Under the pieces are notes generated by a model that ran no database searches, was not told where the DNA came from, and saw only the letters and a list, made by a program, of their open reading frames with translations. A stretch of 64,000 nucleotides of DNA from Panulirus ornatus (Eukaryota; Arthropoda; Malacostraca; Decapoda; Palinuridae), in contig NC_092248.1 in the NCBI RefSeq assembly GCF_036320965.1, positions 20,356,293-20,420,292 on the forward strand. Direction: 5' to 3'. Positions 17,001 to 29,555 of this stretch are shown piece by piece; positions within the stretch are counted from its first letter, which is position 1; every line of letters begins with the position of its first letter. A program made the translations under genes and the position numbers.

Positions 17001-20000
17001 AGGGAGCTGAGAGACACAGATGACTCCGATGAAGACAGAAAGTGCTGAGAGAGACACAGATGACTCCGATGAAGACAGAAAGTGCTGAGAGAGACACAGT
17101 TGACTCCGGTGAAGACCGAGGGAGCTGAGAGACACAGATGACTCCGATGAAGACAGAAAGTGCTGAGAGAGACACAGTTGACTCCGGTGAAGACCGAGGG
17201 AGCTGAGAGACACAGATGACTCCGATGAAGACAGAAAGTGCTGAGAGAGACACAGTTGACTCCGGTGAAGACCGAGGGAGCTGAGAGACACAGATGACTC
17301 CGATGAAGACAGAAAGTGCTGAGAGAGACACAGTTGACTCCGGTGAAGACCGAGGGAGCTGAGAGACACAGATGACTCCGATGAAGACAGAAAGTGCTGA
17401 GAGAGACACAGTTGACTCCGGTGAAGACCGAGGGAGCTGAGAGACACAGATGACTCCGATGAAGACAGAAAGTGCTGAGAGAGACACAGTTGACTCCGGT
17501 GAAGACCGAGGGAGCTGAGAGACACAGATGACTCCGATGAAGACAGAAAGTGCTGAGAGAGACACAGTTGACTCCGGTGAAGACCGAGGGAGCTGAGAGA
17601 CACAGATGACTCCGATGAAGACAGAAAGTGCTGAGAGAGACACAGTTGACTCCGGTGAAGACCGAGGGAGCTGAGAGACACAGTTGACTCCGGTGAAGAC
17701 CGAGGGAGCTGAGAGACACAGATGACTCCGATGAAGACAGAAAGTGCTGAGAGAGACACAGTTGACTCCGGTGAAGACCGAGGGAGCTGAGAGACACAGA
17801 TGACTCCGATGAAGACAGAAAGTGCTGAGAGAGACACAGTTGACTCCGGTGAAGACCGAGGGAGCTGAGAGACACAGTTGACTCCGGTGAAGACCGAGGG
17901 AGCTGAGAGACACAGATGACTCCGATGAAGACAGAAAGTGCTGAGAGAGACACAGTTGACTCCGGTGAAGACCGAGGGAGCTGAGAGACACAGTTGACTC
18001 CGGTGAAGACCGAGGGAGCTGAGAGACACAGATGACTCCGATGAAGACAGAAAGTGCTGAGAGAGACACAGTTGACTCCGGTGAAGACCGAGGGAGCTGA
18101 GAGACACAGATGACTCCGATGAAGACAGAAAGTGCTGAGAGAGACACAGTTGACTCCGGTGAAGACCGAGGGAGCTGAGAGACACAGATGACTCCGATGA
18201 AGACAGAAAGTGCTGAGAGAGACACAGTTGACTCCGGTGAAGACCGAGGGAGCTGAGAGACACAGTTGACTCCGGTGAAGACCGAGGGAGCTGAGAGACA
18301 CAGATGACTCCGATGAAGACAGAAAGTGCTGAGAGAGACACAGTTGACTCCGGTGAAGACCGAGGGAGCTGAGAGACACAGATGACTCCGATGAAGACAG
18401 AAAGTGCTGAGAGAGACACAGTTGACTCCGGTGAAGACCGAGGGAGCTGAGAGACACAGATGACTCCGATGAAGACAGAAAGTGCTGAGAGAGACACAGT
18501 TGACTCCGGTGAAGACCGAGGGAGCTGAGAGACACAGATGACTCCGATGAAGACAGAAAGTGCTGAGAGAGACACAGTTGACTCCGGTGAAGACCGAGGG
18601 AGCTGAGAGACACAGATGACTCCGATGAAGACAGAAAGTGCTGAGAGAGACACAGTTGACTCCGGTGAAGACCGAGGGAGCTGAGAGACACAGATGACTC
18701 CGATGAAGACAGAAAGTGCTGAGAGAGACACAGTTGACTCCGGTGAAGACCGAGGGAGCTGAGAGACACAGATGACTCCGATGAAGACAGAAAGTGCTGA
18801 GAGAGACACAGTTGACTCCGGTGAAGACCGAGGGAGCTGAGAGACACAGATGACTCCGATGAAGACAGAAAGTGCTGAGAGAGACACAGTTGACTCCGGT
18901 GAAGACCGAGGGAGCTGAGAGACACAGATGACTCCGATGAAGACAGAAAGTGCTGAGAGAGACACAGTTGACTCCGGTGAAGACCGAGGGAGCTGAGAGA
19001 CACAGATGACTCCGATGAAGACAGAAAGTGCTGAGAGAGACACAGTTGACTCCGGTGAAGACCGAGGGAGCTGAGAGACACAGATGACTCCGATGAAGAC
19101 AGAAAGTGCTGAGAGAGACACAGTTGACTCCGGTGAAGACCGAGGGAGCTGAGAGACACAGATGACTCCGATGAAGACAGAAAGTGCTGAGAGAGACACA
19201 GTTGACTCCGGTGAAGACCGAGGGAGCTGAGAGACACAGATGACTCCGATGAAGACAGAAAGTGCTGAGAGAGACACAGTTGACTCCGGTGAAGACCGAG
19301 GGAGCTGAGAGACACAGATGACTCCGATGAAGACAGAAAGTGCTGAGAGAGACACAGTTGACTCCGGTGAAGACCGAGGGAGCTGAGAGACACAGATGAC
19401 TCCGATGAAGACAGAAAGTGCTGAGAGAGACACAGATGACTCCGATGAAGACAGAAAGTGCTGAGAGAGACACAGTTGACTCCGGTGAAGACCGAGGGAG
19501 CTGAGAGACACAGATGACTCCGATGAAGACAGAAAGTGCTGAGAGAGACACAGTTGACTCCGGTGAAGACCGAGGGAGCTGAGAGACACAGATGACTCCG
19601 ATGAAGACAGAAAGTGCTGAGAGAGACACAGTTGACTCCGGTGAAGACCGAGGGAGCTGAGAGACACAGATGACTCCGATGAAGACAGAAAGTGCTGAGA
19701 GAGACACAGTTGACTCCGGTGAAGACCGAGGGAGCTGAGAGACACAGATGACTCCGATGAAGACAGAAAGTGCTGAGAGAGACACAGTTGACTCCGGTGA
19801 AGACCGAGGGAGCTGAGAGACACAGATGACTCCGATGAAGACAGAAAGTGCTGAGAGAGACACAGTTGACTCCGGTGAAGACCGAGGGAGCTGAGAGACA
19901 CAGTTGACTCCGGTGAAGACCGAGGGAGCTGAGAGACACAGATGACTCCGATGAAGACAGAAAGTGCTGAGAGAGACACAGTTGACTCCGGTGAAGACCG

Positions 20001-21625
20001 AGGGAGCTGAGAGACACAGATGACTCCGATGAAGACAGAAAGTGCTGAGAGAGACACAGTTGACTCCGGTGAAGACCGAGGGAGCTGAGAGACACAGATG
20101 ACTCCGATGAAGACAGAAAGTGCTGAGAGAGACACAGTTGACTCCGGTGAAGACCGAGGGAGCTGAGAGACACAGATGACTCCGATGAAGACAGAAAGTG
20201 CTGAGAGAGACACAGTTGACTCCGGTGAAGACCGAGGGAGCTGAGAGACACAGATGACTCCGATGAAGACAGAAAGTGCTGAGAGAGACACAGTTGACTC
20301 CGGTGAAGACCGAGGGAGCTGAGAGACACAGATGACTCCGATGAAGACAGAAAGTGCTGAGAGAGACACAGTTGACTCCGGTGAAGACCGAGGGAGCTGA
20401 GAGACACAGATGACTCCGATGAAGACAGAAAGTGCTGAGAGAGACACAGTTGACTCCGGTGAAGACCGAGGGAGCTGAGAGACACAGATGACTCCGATGA
20501 AGACAGAAAGTGCTGAGAGAGACACAGTTGACTCCGGTGAAGACCGAGGGAGCTGAGAGACACAGATGACTCCGATGAAGACAGAAAGTGCTGAGAGAGA
20601 CACAGTTGACTCCGGTGAAGACCGAGGGAGCTGAGAGACACAGATGACTCCGATGAAGACAGAAAGTGCTGAGAGAGACACAGTTGACTCCGGTGAAGAC
20701 CGAGGGAGCTGAGAGACACAGTTGACTCCGGTGAAGACCGAGGGAGCTGAGAGACACAGATGACTCCGATGAAGACAGAAAGTGCTGAGAGAGACACAGA
20801 TGACTCCGATGAAGACAGAAAGTGCTGAGAGAGACACAGTTGACTCCGGTGAAGACCGAGGGAGCTGAGAGACACAGATGACTCCGATGAAGACAGAAAG
20901 TGCTGAGAGAGACACAGTTGACTCCGGTGAAGACCGAGGGAGCTGAGAGACACAGATGACTCCGATGAAGACAGAAAGTGCTGAGAGAGACACAGTTGAC
21001 TCCGGTGAAGACCGAGGGAGCTGAGAGACACAGATGACTCCGATGAAGACAGAAAGTGCTGAGAGAGACACAGTTGACTCCGGTGAAGACCGAGGGAGCT
21101 GAGAGACACAGATGACTCCGATGAAGACAGAAAGTGCTGAGAGAGACACAGTTGACTCCGGTGAAGACCGAGGGAGCTGAGAGACACAGATGACTCCGAT
21201 GAAGACAGAAAGTGCTGAGAGAGACACAGATGACTCCGATGAAGACAGAAAGTGCTGAGAGAGACACAGTTGACTCCGGTGAAGACCGAGGGAGCTGAGA
21301 GACACAGATGACTCCGATGAAGACAGAAAGTGCTGAGAGAGACACAGTTGACTCCGGTGAAGACCGAGGGAGCTGAGAGACACAGATGACTCCGATGAAG
21401 ACAGAAGGTGCTGAGAGAGACACAGTTGACTCCGGTGAAGACCGAGGGAGCTGAGAGACACAGTTGACTCCGGTGAAGACCGAGGGAGCTGAGAGACACA
21501 GATGACTCCGATGAAGACAGAAGGTGCTGAGAGAGACACAGTTGACTCCGGTGAAGACCGAGGGAGCTGAGAGACACAGATGACTCCGATGAAGACAGAA
21601 TGTGCTGAGAGAGACACAGTTGACG
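14090..21625 (-). repeat. Two-monomer satellite array (38 + 40 bp, ~7.5 kb)
   Basis: The array is built from monomer A (38 bp; starts CACAGTTGACTCCGGTGAAG) and monomer B (40 bp; starts CACAGATGACTCCGATGAAG). They are related but differ at about a fifth of positions. The main unit is AB, 78 bp, about 97 dimer-equivalents in all. By eye there are 17 AA doublets and 4 BB doublets (near 17,050, 19,425, 20,790 and 21,215). A 194-bp AABAB block repeats around 14.5-15.1 kb. Within each monomer class substitutions are almost absent except at the right edge (AGAAGGTG and AGAATGTG variants after 21,400). The minus strand has no stop codon in any of its three frames across the array, which gives ORFs of about 2,500-2,630 residues that I regard as spurious. 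Confidence 0.97.
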
Positions 21626-22974
21626 CATAGTGCACATTGTGTTGAGCTGAGAACGAGTGTGATGTCTGTCGACACGATGGAGTGGGACGGGTGATCGAGC
21701 AGCGTAAGATGCCACATCATGCGGGATATTGATGTTTGTCTTCTTCTGATGAGGATTATACTTCCCAGACTGATCTCGTCCCGGAGGAGCAACCGCTGCA
21801 GAGGAAACCCTTGCCCTCCACGGACCACTGTGCCTCCTGCAGAAGCTGAAACAGCATGGCCAAAAAGGAAGTTTTATGTCTACAACCACTGTGCCTACTG
21901 CAGATGCCATAGCATCGTCTTCGTAGAAGAACGTTCCACCCTCCCCCTTCCCTTCTATCATCTTACATGACCCACAGGAGCGTCACCACAGAGGAACCCC
22001 TCGCCTTCCTCCCCCGTACCTCCTGAAGGAGCCGCACCAGCGTGGTCACTGCAGCATTACGGCGTTACTGTGGGTGATGCTTAGTGGAGAGCAATAGTGA
22101 GGAGGGACGTCGCCCGTGCACCCTGCAAGGGCTTCGACGCCACCCCGGGTCCCTCGTCACTCCCTATTTTCCCCCAGGCTACAGACGTGGGCGGGTCCTC
22201 CCACAGACACGCCCAAGCCTTTTACTACGTCATTCATCCGCCTTCATTGACCATTGCTGTGGGCGTCGTGCCTGTATTACGAGCTTTTGTGGCAATAACA
22301 TCAACCTTGGTTATCCGGCCATAACTGGACGAGACCACCACACGCACTCCCGCCACCATAATAATCATTTGTAAGGGCACTAAACTGCACTTTATTCTCC
22401 ATAATGAGTATTAGTGTGAACGCCGCTTATCCTGTAAAAACGCCTCAAGCTCTTCAATTTCCATAGTAAGAGTCTGGGAGAACGCTACGCACGCGTTACT
22501 CGCAACGCTGAAACACGTTGTGGAATCTGTGTGAATTTATTCATCTTTTTATTCACAGTAAGAAAGAAATTTTGTACATCGAGAACGTGTGTGATTTTCT
22601 CTTATGCGATAGACTTTTTGCCTTAGTCTCTGGTGTTCCTCTTGAGGCTTGTGCCTTAGCATCCATTAAACTCGAGGCTCTGAAATCTGTTCACCCATTG
22701 TCAAGGTCAGTATATATTACCAGTTCCAAGTATTTCCTCATGTTCAGTTAGCTATTGTTCTTTGCTCAGAACTGTTCCTCAAAAATTAAGTTTCTTTTAA
22801 AATGACACAGAACTTTGTGAGGGGAGAGATACTTTATGTATATATAAACGATTTTCACTTCATCCAAAGCCATTGTATATCATTCATAATGACCCACCCA
22901 ATTATAGATCCAGGGGCTGGTAAATATCAGAAGCAAGGAGGTTAACTTGGTCATGAAACCACAACAGTTGCTCT

Positions 22975-22977
<3 letters not shown>
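21626..22977. other. No recognisable gene
   Basis: Right flank of the satellite. Short ORFs on the plus strand are not recognised as conserved proteins. Confidence 0.45.

Positions 22978-23056
<79 letters not shown>
22978..23056. repeat. (GA)n microsatellite
   Basis: About 78 bp of GA. Confidence 0.97.
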
Positions 23057-23059
<3 letters not shown>

Positions 23060-23504
23060 TTTGGGGTGGAGGAGCAGTGGGAACTTGGCAAGGAAACCAT
23101 CTTCAGGAAAACCCGCGGCTGTAAGTTTAAGACGAAGGACACTCGAAGGAAACAAGGAAATATTTGACACAGGACGCAAGTTTGAACTTTAACTATTAAG
23201 GCAGCTGGCCTGGAAACACGGCGAGGGAAAATTCCCTGCCGGAAAGAGGGAACAGGGCAACTATACTGGGAGAAAAATCTGAAGGAATAAAACAATAAGG
23301 GCGAAAAAAATATATTATTATTTAGCAGTCTATACTGGTAGGAACCCTTATATAGGCTGCGCTCCTTGCGGGAGCAGGATAAAGTAGGCTTCTGTGGGGC
23401 GAGAAGTGTCCTTGGCATCGTTATAGTGTTATCCGTCTGGTGACAGTGAGAAAGACAAGTCTCAACTACTCGCTCGTGGCGCTACCATGTGCAGGTGGGT
23501 CCGG
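23057..23504. other. No recognisable gene
   Basis: Unique sequence between (GA)n and an old LINE relic. Confidence 0.4.
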
Positions 23505-23750
23505 TAACTCATTTGCCGTTTCCCGCGTTAACGAGGTAGAGCCAGGAAGTTAAGGCCTCATTTTCTTGCATCCATTCTCTAATCATGAATAATGCTTCGA
23601 AACCATAGTCCCTATCCACAAGCAAGCCCCACAGACCTTTCCTTGGTTTACCCCGGCTTATTCATACTACCCTGGCTCAGTCCAGTAATAGAACGTCGCT
23701 CCCTGTATACCACATAGCTCCAGTTCACCTTATCGCGTGTTTATACAATG
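23505..23750 (-). mobile_element. Ancient LINE 3' end relic (L-old-1)
   Basis: Reading on the minus strand, the last codons and 3' UTR of the RTE-like LINE are recognisable but heavily diverged. Landmarks in order are the ATGTGGTATACAG region, GGGGTAAACCAAGG, GTGGGGCTTGC, then a terminal hairpin with GTTAACGCGGGAAACGGC. The hairpin sits where young long-form copies carry only a decayed internal hairpin, so this copy ended at that first hairpin. Its tail (GGGAAACGGCAAAT) matches the composite SINE tail better than the young LINE tail. Confidence 0.65.
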
Positions 23751-24309
23751 GCAAAAATTGTTTACACTCACAGTGACAGGCAAATTCTTGTATTACTTGA
23801 TCGCTTGTTGTTCATTAATTTCGTCTAATCTTGCGTCTGTTGCGAGACATTTTGGTAAATGATCCTTGTTGATTGCTTAGGTGTGTGTGTGTATGGAGGT
23901 GAGGTGGTCGGGTGGCAAGTTCTGCCACTGTTCTTATGGGTCCGTGATAAACCCATAGACTAGAGACGTTTTAAAAGTGATGAGTTCGTCTTACATGGCA
24001 AAACTGGGATTGGAAAATATATGATTTCGTCAACATGATTACAACAATGTCATATATGACAGCAATGTCATATTCATTTGATCAAATCGATATCATATTA
24101 ATGAAGGTCTTGAGATCGACGTATGGGAGTCTGATGATAGTGATGAATCATCATTGTGGTTATAATCATAGTAATGATGAAATGATCTCATTATCCTACG
24201 AGCAGTAGTTAGAGATAATATATCTTGTATGAGCCGTAGTCAGAGATATGATTTCACTTATATGAGCAGTAGTTGAGATATGATTTCACTACAAGTGCCT
24301 ACAACGAGA
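23751..24309. other. No recognisable gene
   Basis: AT-rich unique sequence with imperfect internal repeats around 24,180-24,290 (GAGCAGTAGTNAGAGATATGATTTCACT). No coding content is recognised. Confidence 0.45.
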
Positions 24310-24518
24310 TCCTGACATGTAGAGTTAAGTATCAATAGTCGTATGTGTTAGGTGTTGCCGAGTATTATCGTGTTACATGGAGAGAGAATATGTGTTTCTG
24401 GACTACTAAGTGTCCACGAGTACGCGAGGCAAAGGAAAAGACAGTAACCTGGGCTAAGGAGGAGAGGACTTGCCATCCACTGAAGCACTGGCTTACTTGG
24501 AGCTGTCGTCGCTAATCT
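24310..24518 (+). repeat. Dispersed repeat family R200, copy 3
   Basis: This copy aligns block by block with 808-1,012 and 1,225-1,430, including GAGGCAAAGGAAAAGACAG, ACCTGGGCTAAGGAGGAGAG and GAAGCACTGGCTTACTTGGA. It is followed directly by a (GA)n tract. Confidence 0.6.

Positions 24519-24522
<4 letters not shown>

Positions 24523-24595
<73 letters not shown>
24523..24595. repeat. (GA)n microsatellite
   Basis: About 73 bp of GA immediately after R200 copy 3. Confidence 0.97.
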
Positions 24596-24598
<3 letters not shown>

Positions 24599-24837
24599 AA
24601 GACTTTCTGAAAAGTAACTCAAATGTACAGCAGCTCAAAACTTTTTTCCCACCATTAAGTCTTTCTCCGTTGAGCTCGACTCGAAATTATGAGCGAGTGC
24701 CGTCAGGAAACTTGAATATTTTCCTTCAGCCAAGTATTATTAAGTTCTCAAAAAAAAAACTTGTTCTTGGAATTCTTAATTAGGCTAGATATTGTACTTT
24801 AACACATGACATAACGTAAATGGAAACTTCTTCCTCA

Positions 24838-25100
24838 CTGAAGATGGTCCAGCGGAGGGTATCAAAGATGTTGCCAGAGGAGGGTATCAAAGATGTTGCC
24901 AGAGGAGGGTATCAAAGATGTTGCCAGAGGAGGGTATCAAAGATGGTCCAGAGGAGGGTATCAAAGATGGTCCAGAGGAGGGTATCAAAGATGGTCCAGA
25001 GGAGGGTATCAAAGATGGTGCCAGAGGAGGGTATCAAAGATGGTCCAGAGGAGGGTATCAAAGATGGTCCAGAGGAGGGTATCAAAGATGGTGCCAGAAT
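24838..25100 (+). repeat. 24-bp minisatellite (~11 units)
   Basis: The unit is GGAGGGTATCAAAGATG followed by GTCCAGA; several units carry an extra base (GTGCCAGA or TTGCCAGA). Because most units are 24 bp, the frame stays open for 127 codons on the plus strand (24,820-25,203) and in other frames as well. I see no start context or conserved domain, so I do not call a gene. Confidence 0.92.
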
Positions 25101-26325
25101 CAAGAGAGCTGAGTTACGGAGGGATGCTAAGAGGCCTAAGATTTTGGCCCAGTGTTTAGCACGTATGAAGGAAGGTAAACTGGTGGTGCTATTTGGGCCT
25201 TAGGCCCATCAGCCGTCCACATCATACAACCTCCACCAACCTCCAAAAATATATCCCTAACAACTTCCTTCAGCTGATGAGGTTGACCCTATGGCCACAT
25301 ACCCTCTCATTACGCATGTGGTGGACCTTGATGGACTATAGAATAGAATTCAAACTTGGATTTCACTACAGAAAAGCGACACAACAGACACTAGTTGTAT
25401 ATACGAATTCTGTGAAATCCTCAACAACCAACACAGGTGATGATGCTAGCCTAACTTTAGTACTGTGTTAAATCTAATTAATCTTAACCAAACTTAAACA
25501 ATGTACAATAAATCAGATTATTTGAGCTTCAGTGAACGTCACACAGTACTGTAACGTTGTTTGCTTCGTCAGCCAAATAGAAAACGTCAACAGTACAGCG
25601 TCAGGGAAGGGGGGCTTAACTTGCACTCCTGAAGTATTGATGTACTAAGTACTCAATAGTACATAAACTTTTCGTACATTTGCTTTGAATATGTCTCGAG
25701 TATTCTGTAAAGTGTTGATATAATGTAAGAAAAAGATGACGATCAACAATCCACGCTTAAGACCAAATCATTCATTGGCATATTGTTATCTTCTCTATCA
25801 TCTCGGGCTGTAGGATATGTTGAAATATCTGTGGATGGATGACGATGTCGACAACAGAGCATCGGCTGAGTAATACGCCATCTTACAACCAATACTGATG
25901 ATTCTCAGAGTGAGGAAGATGGGAATAACTAACGAGCTACATGCTATCCACACTGTGATCATGAGACAAAACACACGAACCACTTCATGATTGGTTACAA
26001 TGATTGTTCTTGTGGAACAACTGATTGAAGTTGCCATGTAATGACAGTCATTTTGGATTCAACTACAAACCTGGCTCTTACTGCTCAACACAGTCATTGG
26101 GACTCCAGTAGCAGAAATGGCTAGTGTCATTCCAGCCTCTTCCTTTGCATCTCCACTCGACTCTGCCTTCCATTACAAAAGATGATGCAGTACAAGAAGA
26201 ACGTGAGAGTGTGTGACTGATGCAGTCACTTGTGTATGTCGTGCAAGGTTGTACCACACCATGCCACCCGTGTGGTAGGCCTATGTGGAATTCTTATGTC
26301 GCATTCCGAGGCGGCCTCACTTTTG

Positions 26326-26328
<3 letters not shown>
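25101..26328. other. No recognisable gene
   Basis: Unique sequence. A minus-strand ORF at 25,798-26,037 encodes a hydrophobic 79-residue peptide but is not recognised. Confidence 0.45.

Positions 26329-26415
<87 letters not shown>
26329..26415. repeat. (CT)n microsatellite
   Basis: About 86 bp of CT. Confidence 0.97.
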
Positions 26416-26418
<3 letters not shown>

Positions 26419-26598
26419 GTATCCGTACGCAGTAAACGAATTATCAGTGTGTCGCTGGCGTTGTCGGGCCACTGACTAAGTTTATTGAATGACTGATTGC
26501 GCAGGACTGTCTCTCCTGTGTAAGGTGTCCCGGGGAGAACTCAGTTCGGGGCCTTGTGAGATGGGCTTTATTCAGAGAGCATTAGTTTTTTTTTGTTC

Positions 26599-26670
26599 TT
26601 CTTCTTCTTTCTTTCTTCTTCTTCTTCTTCTTCTTCTTCTTCTTCTTCTTCTTCTTCTTCTTCTTCTTCT
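26599..26670. repeat. (TTC)n microsatellite
   Basis: About 70 bp of TTC, with one TTTCTTTC interruption near the start. Confidence 0.95.
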
Positions 26671-28734
26671 CTCTCTTCACTCTTTCTTTTAAGGTCGTGG
26701 CCTTGGCCCGCTGAAACGGGGCAGTCCCCACCCATCTCGCCTTCAGGAAGGTCACTGTTGATCACCGGCATCCTACCTGCTGCTGCCCAGTTTGTAACCC
26801 TACCTGCAACAGAATCAACCTCTTTGGAGACGCTGAAGATGTCTAGGAACCGTAAGGTAGTGACCAGCATGTAAAAAAAACTTAAAACTGACTCAATTAC
26901 GCTCTTTCAAAGTCGCATCTGACATTCCAGTTAACATGAACTCCTACAAGGGTCTCATCTCTTGTAGGAATGGCATGCACACGAACGATAGATCACAAAA
27001 CGATAGAGAGATCATGGAGGAATTAGGCTGCAACGAAGGACTTGTTCACTGCCCGACGCATCACGCGATAGGTCAACTATTAACGAGAGGATACAGCAAC
27101 CTCTGTGCGGTATTAACCGTTCGACTGCTCATACCAAATCCGCTATGCTGTCCTCCGTGAGGAGAGGGCTTTTGCCTCCTCGATTCAAAATTCTGGTAAA
27201 CTTGCAGAAGAGGGATGTAAAGGTGACGATCGTGAGTCTCTGAGACATGTAAATGAAGTCAGGTTATCCCTCTTCTTCACGCGGCTGCTCACGGCCCTTG
27301 AGGGCACCAGGTCATCTGCACAGCTAAGGCAAGGTTACAGGTTAAACTGATCCTCTTCTCCTGGATCTTCTTGTACTGAATCATTTCGCCCTGTGCGAGA
27401 CCCCAACTCCTTATTGGTATCAGAACTCATCCCATGAGGCTCAGCCAAGTGGCGTTAGTGGCGACACACCTCCTCCCAGCACATCCCATGCAGCTGTACT
27501 GAAACCTCACATCTGTAAACAAGGATGCCAGGCAGCCCTTCTCCCTGAAGCTGACACGTCTTACGTTCCATCCTTCTTCAAATCAAAATGTCAGTACTTA
27601 CGATCTTTCATTTTCCTGACAAGAGCTGCCAATACGAACGAAGATATAAAATTACGCCACCATTACGAGCCCTATGCACATACCTCATCGACAGAAGTAA
27701 AAGGACGGACTCAGTTTGATCCAACAGCAAGAATTAACATTATAACAAAAGCCATGATCAGTCTCATACCACGGTGACGCCGGCCCCTAACTTGTCCCAT
27801 GGGCAGAAGTAGCCAGCTGGTTGAAGTCAGTGGCATCTAATGAGAGGTGCGCCACGATCAGGAGTCCTGGGAAGGTTCTCCGGATATATTCGTTCCAGTA
27901 AAGCCGGGATCATCCAACACAAGGCTGCAGCCAAGATTCAGCAATTGAACTGCAGAAAGATTGGAAGTAATCATGTGCTTAACCATAAGTCCAGTTCTAC
28001 ACAGAACAATCCAGTCCGTTTCTTTCGTATTTCAAAGAGACGAACCATTCTAGACAAAAGAATGGGTACCATTAGAAAGTTACCATTCACAGAGAAGAGA
28101 CGACGGTACATTCATCTGGCCCAAATAAAAGTGACTTAGAACATATTGCTCTCGAAAAGATCGTGTGCATAGCAGAGTTAGTCACACGAAGGTATCAACG
28201 TGTCTTATACGAAATCAATCTGGATGACTTCAAATCCTGGGAAAGGTGAGTGACTGATGGTGGCGGTGATGGAGTCCAAATGGCGAATCTGCTTGAACTC
28301 AAAAGTCTATCATCTCTGAACGACAAAAAGTGGAACTCCTGTACACGGTTGGATGGGCAGGAGATCTGATAATGTGTCCTCCTGATGTACTCAGTGATAT
28401 GCAGTTCGGTACATATGTCGTTGCCAGTCGCAAAGAACGAGTAATAACAGATCTGAAATAGTAATTAATATATTACCAAAATCTCTGCGAAGAGCACGAC
28501 CTAAAGTGTCTTCGGTGAGCACCAGATTGCCACAGAGTCAAGTAAAGACATCAGGAAATACACCAATTTGAAAGGGAATCTTCCTAAACTAATTTAGTCG
28601 CATGCAAAGAGACGAGGACTTATGGAAGGAGAGTTATGAAGAAAACAAAATGGGATTCTTGGTAAAGTTGTGCGTCAACCATCACTCACTCCACGTCCCT
28701 TTTCCAAGTGGAAAATTCGAGTGAAAAACCACTA
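26671..28734. other. Unique stretch, no gene recognised
   Basis: About 2 kb with several short ORFs. The longest plausible one, 27,840-28,139 plus (99 codons, very basic), has no motif I recognise. Confidence 0.45.
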
Positions 28735-29200
28735 AAGTTGATGTCTGAGTCTAGGGGTGCGTGAACGGAGAAAGCTGGGAGTAAAGATGAATAAAGGAGA
28801 GGTTATTAGGTTTAGCAGGTCAGAGAGACAGGTTAGTCGGGTTGTGGGTTGGAAAGGAGAAAACCTGGATAAAGAAAAGCGTTTAAGATGGCTAGGAGAA
28901 GACATAACAGCAAATGGAATGGGGGAGCTGAGGTGAGTCATAGGGTGGGTGAGCGGCGAAGGTTCTGGGAGCATTGAGAATGTGTGGAAGGAGAGAGGTC
29001 CCTCTCTGGAAGGTCGAAAAGGGGTATGTTCAAAGGCAGAATGGTCCCGTGGTGTTGTATGGGTACGAGGCTTGGGTTATAGGTGATAGGGGCTTGTGGT
29101 TTTGGTGCATTGCTCATGATAGCCGGAGAATGGATGCGAGCGATTGAGGCCTTTGTATGTTCCTGGCGGTACCTCGCTGACACTTGGGACGCGGAGAACA
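28735..29200 (+). mobile_element. Ancient LINE relic (L-old-2)
   Basis: A strongly diverged copy of the window's RTE-like LINE. In changing frames it matches, in order: NVNKSKVIRYSRVEGQV (here NKGEVIRFSRSERQV), [16 protein letters not shown] (here WKGENLDKEKRLRWLGED), [15 protein letters not shown] (here EVSHRVGERRRFWEH), KNVWKSR, and LYGCEAW (here LYGYEAW). An internal deletion then joins it to the 3' UTR, which ends in a decayed hairpin (GGTACCTCGCTGA, GGGACGCGGAG). As in L-old-1, the terminal hairpin corresponds to the internal one of young copies. Confidence 0.65.
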
Positions 29201-29549
29201 GGTAGGTTCTATGATTATAATCAGTGAAGTAAAACAAAAGAAAAATGAAAATCCCCAACCCAGTGATCAATAAATGATAAGATAATCCATTTCACCTAAC
29301 TATTACCATCGGCCAACATTTCTCTAATGTCAACAGTTCGTCCAACCTCGAACATTGATTGTAACAACACAACCAGTTGACTGTATCAAACAACATCGAC
29401 CTTTCCATAAAACAACCAGCTGTACCACACGGTACAGAATACATTGTGATATAGCACAACCTCACGAGCCATCCAGATGAACTACCCTCTTGGTGCAGCA
29501 CGAGAGCTGTGATTTATCTTAGTCTTTGCATGTTCTTAGTGGCGTTTCT
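29201..29549. other. No recognisable gene
   Basis: Unique sequence between two retroelement relics. Confidence 0.4.
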
Positions 29550-29555
29550 TCGGCA

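Noticed and set aside
14046..21961. Three overlapping minus-strand ORFs of about 2,530-2,630 residues over the satellite
   Set aside because: All three frames are open at once over the same tandem repeat, phase changes at every AA or BB doublet, and nothing but the repeat is encoded. This is expected from stop-free satellite sequence, not from a gene.
27840..28139. 99-codon basic ORF on the plus strand
   Set aside because: No recognisable domain, weak start context, and no splice or promoter support; length is compatible with chance.
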